Assembly (NCBI GenBank): GCA_016198945.1
Contig: JACQHO010000076.1
Span: forward strand, 1 to 14,172
Reading direction: 5' to 3'
DNA from: Nitrospirota bacterium
Lineage (GTDB): Bacteria; Nitrospirota; Nitrospiria; JACQBZ01
Length of the DNA stretch: 14,172 nucleotides
Position numbers and translations under genes: made by a program. The notes beneath the pieces are model-generated. The model saw only the letters and a list, made by a program, of their open reading frames with translations. It ran no database searches and was not told the DNA's origin. Each line of letters opens with the position of its first letter. Within the stretch, counting starts at the first letter, position 1. Below, one piece after another: positions 1 through 6,152 of this stretch.

Positions 1-149
1 CTCTCTATGAATTCAACGGTTCAGGGTATGCCTGGACGATTTACTCGGCCGCAGTCCTGGAGCCGTGGAAGGGCTACTGGCTGTGGGTTCGAAATAATGA
101 CGTGGTCAACGGCAATACCTACGAATTGATCGTACCCACACCTCCGTAA
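1..149 (+). CDS. C-terminal end of an unknown, probably exported protein (5' truncated)
   Basis: Only the last 48 codons are in the window, read in the frame that starts at base 3 and ends with TAA at 147-149. The tail is rich in aromatic residues, contains PWKGYWLWV and ends in a short beta-like stretch, LIVPTPP. Tails with a 'PWKGYW' core recur, to my knowledge, at the C-termini of large secreted multidomain proteins, including ones with Ig-like, fibronectin or protease domains, but I cannot name the family. The adjacent gene, 70 bases downstream, is also for a large secreted protein, so the two may belong to one cell-surface locus. The reading frame is open to the left edge with no start visible. 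Function is unknown. Confidence 0.6.
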   Translation, partial: LYEFNGSGYAWTIYSAAVLEPWKGYWLWVRNNDVVNGNTYELIVPTPP

Positions 150-161
150 CACAATCGGCGC

Positions 162-193
162 CGGCCGATGGATCGGCCGATTTCGATATTTTG
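162..193 (+). terminator. possible weak intrinsic terminator after the upstream gene
   Basis: A 7-bp stem (162-168 with 173-179, CGGCCGA/TCGGCCG) with a 4-base TGGA loop lies 12 bases after the preceding stop codon. It is followed by a T-rich but interrupted stretch (ATTTCGATATTTT) rather than a clean T-run. An alternative hairpin (154-159 with 164-169) uses the same GCCGAT sequence. The position suits a terminator, but the tail is poor, so this is a weak call. Confidence 0.3.
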
Positions 194-219
194 GACAACC
201 GGGTTCCCCTGGGTATATC

Positions 220-3200
220 GTGCGACATTATCTCAATTTTTGTCTCAACAATACCTTTCTTCTCCTCAAGCGGTCCTTTGCGGTTTTACTTACGCTCGTT
301 CTTTTGGCCATAACACTCAATGTAGACTTTCGAGGATTTAAGGATGGGCTGGCTGCGGCGCAGTTGATTCCAATTCCTTCAGAACCTACCCGAAAGGATG
401 CGCCGCGGACCGGGCAAGAGCAGTTTATTGTGAAAGTGAAACAGGAAGCTTTCCGTGGAAGGTCTCCCGGAACGACCGATGAAGACATCATGCATGCCTT
501 AGGCAGCAAACATGCAAAAATCAAAAAAGTGAAAAAAGGACTTGGAAGAACGGCTGCCATGCTTGCAAACAGAAACGATTCGCATGCGCCCCGTGTAGAG
601 AATCTGTTCAGCCTGGAGGTTGAAAAGGATCAGCCACTTGTTCAAGCACTTGAGCGACTCCGCGCGGATCCCCTCATCGAATACGCGCAATGGAACTATC
701 TCTATGAACCCGACGCCATACCGAACGATCCCCAATATGGTCAACAATGGGCACATCCCATCACTGAAGCGCCGGCGGCATGGGATTTAACAACAGGCAG
801 CTCCGGAGTGGTTATTGCCGTCATCGGGACGGGTGTAAAATGGGATCATGCCGATCTGGCCGCGAATATCTGGATGAATGCCGATGAGATTGCAGCCAAC
901 GGCATTGATGACGATGGGAACGGCTTTATTGATGATATCCGGGGATGGAATTTTGAGTTCGACAATAATAACCCGACCGGTATCGATGGGCATGAAACTT
1001 CCGTGGCAGGTGTTGCGGCGGCTATCGGAAATAACGGAGTAGGCATCACGGGGGTCTGTTGGCAATGCAAAATCATGCCCCTTCGGATTTCTTATACAAC
1101 CATTGATGTAACGGATGCGCTTTACTATGCCATTAACAATGGCGCCAAGATCGTGAACATGAGTTTCGGAGATTATGATCCGGGTGAATACGGTCCGGAT
1201 GCGACGGTAGAAATAGCGGTGGACTTCGGGGTTTCCAATGGCGTAATGATAATTGCAACTGCAGGCAATAATTCTATCAACACCCGGCGTTATCCGGGGG
1301 CCCTTGAGAATGTGATCGGTGTTGCTGCGACGGACGCCAGCGACAATCGAGCCGGATTCTCGAATTGGGGAGATTGGGTTGATATTGCGGCACCGGGAAG
1401 CAGCGTCCTTTCCACCACGCTTGCCGGTTATGGTACTGTGAGTGGAACCTCCTTTGCCGCCCCTTATGTTTCCGGTGTCGCAGGCCTTCTTTTCTCCCGT
1501 TTTCCTTCGTTGACGCTTCAGGATGCACGGCTCATTCTGGAGTACACAGTGGATAGACTTCTTACCGACAAACCGATCGGCTCAGGCCGCATTAACGCCT
1601 ATCGTGCAGTTCTATCCGATATCCGCCCGGGACCCTTTGCGATTATTAAAAGCCCCTGGAATGATTTTCTCCTTCCTGAAACAGGGATGCAAGAAATCCA
1701 GGGAACTGCTTTAGGGGATACTTATATATTGGAATACCAACCGGAGGGAGGAGCCTTCTGGACGGTGATCGGAAGCGGGGGAGAAACTATTAACGGCGTC
1801 TTGGGTCTGCTTAATATTGACGCACTTCCTCCGGACATCACTTTTCATAATATTCGCCTGCGTTCTTTTAAAGGGGGCCAAACAGATTTTCATGCCATCA
1901 CGGTTGCGAGGGGTGGCGGATATCAGACAGGCTGGCCCAAACAGCTCGGTGGGGGGGCGATTCTTTCTCCGGCTTCTGTTTTCGATGTGGATGGAGACGG
2001 CGATCTTGAAATTGTGATCGGCACAAATCTTGGGCAGGTTTTTGTTTTAAACCACGATGGTACTGTGGCTTCAGGATGGCCTAAAACGATGCCCAGTCCG
2101 TTTGTGTTTGGTGCACCCGCCATCGGTGATATTGATGGTGATGGTGACCCTGAGATTGTCGTCACTACTTATGGTGGTTTCGGCATAGGTGGGCATGTTT
2201 CCGCCTGGCATCACAACGGCGCGGTTGTTTCCGGGTGGCCTAAGGCTGTCGGCCAGATGCGGGGGGCCGCGGCACTGGCCGACCTTGATGCGGATCCGGC
2301 CCTCGAGGTAGTGGCGGTCGCAACAGGACTATCCGGCGCTCATGGGAAACTGCTTGTCTGGAATGGCGATGGGACTTCTCCTCCGGGTTGGCCCTACACT
2401 CTTCCTGAAAGCAATGTACAGACCGCACCAGCCGTTGGCGATGTGGATAATGATGGATCGTTGGATATTGTAATCTCGACCTATGGGTATATGGTTATTT
2501 TGAGACAAGATGGTTCTCTTATGAGTCTCTGGAGTAAAGGGGGGTCACACACGCATCCGATCCTCATGGACATCGATTCCGATGGCGATCTCGAAATAGG
2601 GGTCATGGAAGGCGGAAATTATACGGTACGTGATCATACGGGCACGCTTCGTTGGTCACAGTCGGCAGTATCCAATGGTTATAATCAAGGGTCCAGCGGA
2701 AATGTCATCTCGGATTCCCTGCCGGAGATCTTCTATGCCGGATCAAGCGTTTTATTACCGAATGCGGGAAATGTGTACGCTTGGACTTCGAACGGGACTG
2801 CTTTGACCGGTTGGCCGCAGACTGTTGTAGGAGACATTGGTGCAGAGCCGACCCTTGGGGATCTCGATGGCGACTCTATCCCGGAGATTGTGCTGCCTAC
2901 CGAGAGCGGCCGGGTTTATGCCTGGGATAGAAACGGTACGCTCATGCCCGGGTTCCCCAAACCAACGGGCAGCGCTCTGTATCGCGCAGTGACTATTGTT
3001 GACCTGGATCAAGATGGTGATGCGGAATTGATCGCCGGCGTTGAAGACGGCACTCTTTTCGTCTGGGATCTTCCAGGGTCGTATGATGCCGATGCTCAGC
3101 CGTGGCCTTTGTCGCGTCACGATGTTCAAAATACAGGCGCATTGCCGCTTCCCCCCAGCAACCAGGCTCCTATCCTCAATCCCATCGGTCCCCAGTCGCT

Positions 3201-4380
3201 TAACGAAGGCTCGCTGTTGACGATCACGGTAAATGCAAGCGACCCTGATGGAGATACTTTAACCTATAGTGCAACGGGACTGCCATTCGGGTCGAGCTTT
3301 GATTCAGCGACACGGACCTTTTCCTGGACGCCGGACTACACCCAGTCCGGGCTGTACAGCGTGACTTTCACGGTGAGTGACGGGAGCCTGACCGACTCGG
3401 AAACAGTCCCGATCACGGTGAACAATCTAAATCGCCCCCCGGTTTTTGTGACACCGATCGGTCCACAGACGGTTCAAGAAGGTCAAACGTTAAAGTTTAC
3501 AGTTGCCAGCACCGATCCGGATGGTGTTGCACCCATCCTTACAGCTTCAAATTTGCCGCCAGGGGCGACATTCACCCTGATTCCCTCCATTGAAATCTAT
3601 TCGGCAGCTGAATTTGAATGGACGCCGAGTTATGATGTTTCCACCCAAGAAGTCAACAGGATCTTTTCGCCGTCGTTCACGGCGGATGATGTCGAGGGAT
3701 TAATCACTACAATGACCGTGCCGATCACGGTCGTGAATGTGAATCGTCCCCCTATTCTGAATCCCATTGGTCCTAAGTCAGTTCATGAAGGCCAACTTCT
3801 GACCTTTATAGTAACTGGCAGTGACCCAGACGGGGATGCCCTCACTTATTTCACCGGTTCGCTGCCGACGGGAGCGTCCTTCGATCCTGCGACCCGGATC
3901 TTTAACTGGACGCCCGGCACCGGCCAGGCCGGAAACTATCCCATTACCTTTAGCGTCGCCGACGGCAGCTTGACGGCCAGCGAAGACGTGACGATCACAG
4001 TCGTTGGCTGGCCGGACTTGGTCGAAACGACCGTAACGAATCCGCCGAGGAGGGCTAAATTAGGGAGAAGTTTTTCGGTGACGGACACGGCGCAAAACCA
4101 AGGGACCGCGGCATCCGAAAGCTCAACAATACGGTACTATCTTTCACTGGATACAATCAAAGGCGAAACGGACAAGCTTCTGACCGGAAGCCGGGCTATT
4201 CCGGGCTTGGCCGTGGGAGCGACATCGACCGGGACCGCAACCGTGACCGTTCCATCCACAACTGCCTTGGGAACTTATTACTTGTTGGCCTGCACCGACG
4301 ACACTTTAGTGGTGAGCGAAAGCAGCGAGACGAACAACTGCATCGCCTCGGCAACGACAGTGCGTATTAAGCGTCGATAA
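220..4380 (+). CDS. secreted subtilisin-like (S8) protein with propeller, Ig-like and CARDB domains; catalytic Asp missing
   Basis: A 1386-residue exported multidomain protein. Domains in order: signal peptide about 1-47 (hydrophobic 18-34, plausible cleavage after AAA47); I9-like propeptide about 66-165; S8 domain about 185-465; seven to eight FG-GAP/VCBS repeats about 575-950 with DxDxDG calcium-loop motifs; three cadherin/He_PIG-type Ig-like domains about 984-1069, 1072-1172 and 1176-1262, each with an 'SDPDGD'-like or related motif; and a CARDB domain about 1264-1383. In the S8 domain, Ser411 (GTSFAAP), oxyanion Asn350 (AGNN) and His258 are present, but the usual Asp of V-I-D-T-G-V is Gly203 (codon GGG, 826-828), and the Gly after the catalytic His is Glu259. 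Activity is therefore doubtful. The GTG at 220 is the first plausible start after an in-frame stop at 127-129 and gives a good signal peptide, although its ribosome-binding site is poor. No sorting tail is visible. The codon use is more AT-rich than in the pyr genes that follow. Likely roles are surface proteolysis or adhesion. Confidence 0.88.
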   Translation: MRHYLNFCLNNTFLLLKRSFAVLLTLVLLAITLNVDFRGFKDGLAAAQLIPIPSEPTRKDAPRTGQEQFIVKVKQEAFRGRSPGTTDEDIMHALGSKHAKIKKVKKGLGRTAAMLANRNDSHAPRVENLFSLEVEKDQPLVQALERLRADPLIEYAQWNYLYEPDAIPNDPQYGQQWAHPITEAPAAWDLTTGSSGVVIAVIGTGVKWDHADLAANIWMNADEIAANGIDDDGNGFIDDIRGWNFEFDNNNPTGIDGHETSVAGVAAAIGNNGVGITGVCWQCKIMPLRISYTTIDVTDALYYAINNGAKIVNMSFGDYDPGEYGPDATVEIAVDFGVSNGVMIIATAGNNSINTRRYPGALENVIGVAATDASDNRAGFSNWGDWVDIAAPGSSVLSTTLAGYGTVSGTSFAAPYVSGVAGLLFSRFPSLTLQDARLILEYTVDRLLTDKPIGSGRINAYRAVLSDIRPGPFAIIKSPWNDFLLPETGMQEIQGTALGDTYILEYQPEGGAFWTVIGSGGETINGVLGLLNIDALPPDITFHNIRLRSFKGGQTDFHAITVARGGGYQTGWPKQLGGGAILSPASVFDVDGDGDLEIVIGTNLGQVFVLNHDGTVASGWPKTMPSPFVFGAPAIGDIDGDGDPEIVVTTYGGFGIGGHVSAWHHNGAVVSGWPKAVGQMRGAAALADLDADPALEVVAVATGLSGAHGKLLVWNGDGTSPPGWPYTLPESNVQTAPAVGDVDNDGSLDIVISTYGYMVILRQDGSLMSLWSKGGSHTHPILMDIDSDGDLEIGVMEGGNYTVRDHTGTLRWSQSAVSNGYNQGSSGNVISDSLPEIFYAGSSVLLPNAGNVYAWTSNGTALTGWPQTVVGDIGAEPTLGDLDGDSIPEIVLPTESGRVYAWDRNGTLMPGFPKPTGSALYRAVTIVDLDQDGDAELIAGVEDGTLFVWDLPGSYDADAQPWPLSRHDVQNTGALPLPPSNQAPILNPIGPQSLNEGSLLTITVNASDPDGDTLTYSATGLPFGSSFDSATRTFSWTPDYTQSGLYSVTFTVSDGSLTDSETVPITVNNLNRPPVFVTPIGPQTVQEGQTLKFTVASTDPDGVAPILTASNLPPGATFTLIPSIEIYSAAEFEWTPSYDVSTQEVNRIFSPSFTADDVEGLITTMTVPITVVNVNRPPILNPIGPKSVHEGQLLTFIVTGSDPDGDALTYFTGSLPTGASFDPATRIFNWTPGTGQAGNYPITFSVADGSLTASEDVTITVVGWPDLVETTVTNPPRRAKLGRSFSVTDTAQNQGTAASESSTIRYYLSLDTIKGETDKLLTGSRAIPGLAVGATSTGTATVTVPSTTALGTYYLLACTDDTLVVSESSETNNCIASATTVRIKRR

Positions 4381-4421
4381 GTGTCCGGCCCGAGACGGCT
4401 GCAACTGTTTCCATCCCCTAA

Positions 4422-4474
4422 AACCGGACATTTCTAAATTGGTAGGAACCGGACATTTCTATTTTGGCTTGACA
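4422..4474 (-). mobile_element. candidate orphan insertion-sequence end with two direct 15-bp repeats
   Basis: The 15-mer AACCGGACATTTCTA occurs exactly twice, at 4422-4436 and 4447-4461, 25 bases start to start. Read on the minus strand, the segment begins TGTCAAGCCAAAATAGAAA and then carries the two repeats. That arrangement, TGT at the outer edge with repeated internal boxes, resembles the end of a transposable element with subterminal transposase-binding sites. No transposase and no opposite end are in the window, so this would be a solo end or the scar of a decayed element. It could instead be a pair of operator sites for a regulator of the adjacent promoter. The 4381-4421 stretch before it shows nothing I can name, including no clear terminator for the S8 gene. 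Confidence 0.4.
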
Positions 4475-4491
4475 CCGGCCGATTCGATGTC

Positions 4492-4520
4492 TTGACAAAA
4501 CCTTTTATCTGACGTATAGT
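4492..4520 (+). promoter_or_regulatory. sigma-70 promoter of the pyr operon
   Basis: TTGACA at 4492-4497 matches the -35 consensus exactly. TATAGT at 4515-4520 differs from TATAAT by one base. The spacer (4498-4514) is 17 bases, the optimum. Transcription should begin near 4524-4528, about 135 bases before pyrR, at the base of the PyrR hairpin. It is the only strong promoter I see for the packed gene set that follows. Confidence 0.85.
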
Positions 4521-4521
4521 A

Positions 4522-4566
4522 CCGCTCACCTTTAAATCGGACCCGGTGAGGTCCGAAAGGGAGTGG
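4522..4566 (+). promoter_or_regulatory. PyrR-binding RNA hairpin in the pyr leader
   Basis: The upper stem CGGACC (4538-4543) pairs with GGTCCG (4550-4555) and closes a hexaloop CGGTGA (4544-4549), which fits the PyrR hexaloop consensus CNGNGA. A 5'-side bulge AAAT (4534-4537) separates it from a lower stem: CCTTT (4529-4533) with AAAGG (4556-4560), then CTC (4525-4527) with GAG (4561-4563) across a bulged A, possibly extended by 4522-4524 with 4564-4566 if the transcript starts that early. Bulge, stem and loop match the known PyrR site architecture, where PyrR with UMP binds and stabilises the hairpin. The regulator itself is the first gene downstream. The 3' arm of the lower stem contains the leader ORF ribosome-binding site. 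Confidence 0.85.
4556..4563 (+). promoter_or_regulatory. ribosome-binding site of the leader ORF, inside the PyrR hairpin
   Basis: AAAGGGAG lies 5 bases before the ATG at 4569. All eight bases pair with 4525-4533 in the lower stem of the PyrR hairpin, so a PyrR-stabilised hairpin should hide it from ribosomes. Confidence 0.65.
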
Positions 4567-4568
4567 GA

Positions 4569-4664
4569 ATGAATCCATTGACGAAACAGCCGAACCTTTC
4601 TTGCGTCCCAACAAGTCGCAAGAGAGGTTTTTTTATGCCTGAAGGACCGGTAAGACAAGCATGA
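4569..4664 (+). CDS. 31-residue pyr operon leader peptide (predicted)
   Basis: The ORF starts with ATG at 4569 behind a good ribosome-binding site and runs 31 codons to a TGA at 4662-4664. It begins MNPLTKQPNLSC and ends MPEGPVRQA. It shows no run of regulatory codons and no recognisable domain, so its role is probably the act of translation. It runs through the whole attenuator terminator, and its stop overlaps the pyrR ATG as ATGA, which would couple leader and pyrR translation. A second in-frame ATG at 4635, seven bases after AGAGAGG, could give a 9-residue version. Expression is inferred from layout only; a chance ORF is possible. Confidence 0.6.
   Translation: MNPLTKQPNLSCVPTSRKRGFFMPEGPVRQA
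4593..4634 (+). terminator. intrinsic terminator (attenuator) of the pyr leader
   Basis: A 13-bp stem forms from 4593-4605 (AACCTTTCTTGCG) and 4617-4629 (CGCAAGAGAGGTT) with one G-U pair and an 11-base loop. Seven T residues follow at 4628-4634, the first two of them paired. It sits between the promoter and pyrR, the position of an attenuator. A competing pairing of GAAAGG (4555-4560) with CCTTTC (4595-4600) exists but is only 6 bp. Ribosomes translating the leader ORF would cover the stem. Confidence 0.85.
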
Positions 4665-5212
4665 CGAAACCGAATGAAAGGGTTATTTTGGATGGGCTGG
4701 AAATCAATCGCGCTCTGAGCCGCGTGGCGCACGAGGTGATCGAGCGAAACCGGGGTCTTGCGGATCTGGCCCTGGTCGGGGTTATGACCGGCGGGGTTCA
4801 TCTCGCCCACCGTCTGGCCGGACGGCTGAAAGAGATCGAGGGGGTTGTGCTTCCGGTCGGCGCCCTGGACATCACCCTCTACCGGGATGATCTTTACAAA
4901 AAGCGCGAGCAGCCCACCGTTCGGAAGACCGAGATCGGCTTCGATATCACGGACAAGAAGGTGATCCTGGTGGACGATGTCCTGTTTACCGGCCGGACGA
5001 TCCGGGCCGCGATGGACGAGCTGATTGATTTCGGAAGGCCGCGTGAGATTCAACTGGCCGTTTTGATTGATCGCGGGCATCGTGAGCTCCCGATCCGGGC
5101 CAATTACGTGGGCAAAAGCCTGCCGACGGCGGCGGAAGAAAAAGTGAAGGTTTTTCTGAAGGAAGAGGGCGAAGAAGACCGGGTCGTTATTACCAATGCC
5201 GCTGAAAATTAA
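4661..5212 (+). CDS. pyrR: bifunctional pyr operon regulator / uracil phosphoribosyltransferase PyrR
   Basis: PyrR is a cytoplasmic RNA-binding protein of the PRTase fold that senses UMP/UTP against PRPP and binds pyr leader hairpins. Many members also make UMP from uracil and PRPP. The 183 residues match the family length. The PRPP-binding signature is VILVDDVLFTGRT at 101-113, and the PyrR hallmarks GALDITLYRDD (67-77) and DRGHRELPIRANYVGK (137-152) are present. It is the first gene after a leader with a PyrR-type hairpin, which strongly supports autoregulation. The start codon overlaps the leader stop as ATGA. The nearest purine-rich box (GAAGGA, 4641-4646) is 14 bases away, so coupling to leader translation is likely. 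The 3' end overlaps pyrB by 17 bases. Confidence 0.96.
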   Translation: MTKPNERVILDGLEINRALSRVAHEVIERNRGLADLALVGVMTGGVHLAHRLAGRLKEIEGVVLPVGALDITLYRDDLYKKREQPTVRKTEIGFDITDKKVILVDDVLFTGRTIRAAMDELIDFGRPREIQLAVLIDRGHRELPIRANYVGKSLPTAAEEKVKVFLKEEGEEDRVVITNAAEN

Positions 5213-6152
5213 AGACCTTATCAGCATCAAGGACCTGGACCGGGACGAGCTGCGGCTCATCCTGGACACGGCCGAATCCTTTAAGGAAGTCGGCGCGCGC
5301 GACATCAAGAAAGTGCCGACGCTTCGTGGGAAAACCGTGGTGAATCTCTTCTTCGAGCCCAGCACCCGAACGCGAACCTCCTTCGAACTGGCGGCCAAGC
5401 GTCTTTCGGCCGATCTGGTCAATCTCGCGGTCAACAGCAGCAGCGTGGCCAAGGGGGAGACGCTTCTGGACACGGCCCGGAATATCGAAGCGATGCAGGC
5501 CGATCTGATGGTCGTCCGTCACCCCTGCGCCGGCGCGCCGGCCCTTCTTGCTAAACATATGACCAGCGGGATTATCAATGCCGGGGACGGGGCGCATGAA
5601 CATCCGACGCAGGCCCTCCTGGATCTGTTCACGATCCGGGAGCGGAAAAAAACACTGGAAGGGCTTACCGTCGTGATCGTCGGCGACATTCTCCACAGCC
5701 GGGTGGCCCGTTCGGCGATCCATGCGCTGAAAATGATCGGTTCGACCGTTCGGGTGGTGGGCCCGCCCACCATGATTCCACGCGAGATCATGCATTGGGG
5801 CGTCGAGGTCTTTTATCAATACGAGATGGCTTTAAAGGGCGCGGATGTGATCATGATCCTGCGACTTCAATTGGAACGCCAGGGCCGATCGCTCTTTCCG
5901 ACGATTCGGGAATACGCCAATCTCTATGGACTGACGGTCCGCCGGCTGGCCATGGCCAAGGACGATGTCCTGGTGATGCATCCGGGACCGATCAACCGCG
6001 GAGTTGAAATCAGCCCCGAGGTGGCCGACGGGCTTTCCTCCGCCATTCTGTCCCAGGCCACCAACGGCGTGGCGGTGCGAATGGCGGTCCTCTACCTTTT
6101 ATCCGGAGTCATAAAAAATGAATCTGTTGATCCGCAACGGCCGGCTCATTGA
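5196..6152 (+). CDS. pyrB: aspartate carbamoyltransferase catalytic subunit
   Basis: PyrB joins carbamoyl phosphate and L-aspartate to give N-carbamoyl-aspartate, the committed step of UMP synthesis. At 318 residues it is normal for the catalytic chain. Carbamoyl-phosphate motif STRTRTSFE is at 56-64, the neighbouring-subunit loop SSSVAKGET at 81-89 with Lys86, HPTQ at 136-139, and RLQLERQ (223-229) and MHPGPINRG (261-269) on the aspartate side. No pyrI regulatory chain is present, so feedback control here probably lies with PyrR and CarB. It starts inside the end of pyrR (17-base overlap) with no clear ribosome-binding site, which suggests translational coupling. Its last 35 bases overlap pyrC. 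An ATCase-dihydroorotase complex, as in Aquifex, is possible but cannot be judged from sequence. Confidence 0.97.
   Translation: MPLKIKDLISIKDLDRDELRLILDTAESFKEVGARDIKKVPTLRGKTVVNLFFEPSTRTRTSFELAAKRLSADLVNLAVNSSSVAKGETLLDTARNIEAMQADLMVVRHPCAGAPALLAKHMTSGIINAGDGAHEHPTQALLDLFTIRERKKTLEGLTVVIVGDILHSRVARSAIHALKMIGSTVRVVGPPTMIPREIMHWGVEVFYQYEMALKGADVIMILRLQLERQGRSLFPTIREYANLYGLTVRRLAMAKDDVLVMHPGPINRGVEISPEVADGLSSAILSQATNGVAVRMAVLYLLSGVIKNESVDPQRPAH

Noticed and set aside
191..219. Possible S8 gene promoter (TTGGAC, 17 bases, TATATC)
   Set aside because: The -10 box would touch the GTG start codon, so transcription would begin inside the gene. Start choice and signal peptide argue against it, and the match is modest.
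4469..4474. First TTGACA as the -35 of an outward promoter from the IS-like end
   Set aside because: No -10 box lies at the right distance; about 17 bases downstream is only the second TTGACA, which has its own good -10.
4555..4600. Classical Bacillus-type antiterminator
   Set aside because: Only GAAAGG/CCTTTC (6 bp) pairs, with no good extension, against a 13-bp terminator stem. It is kept as a minor alternative rather than a feature.
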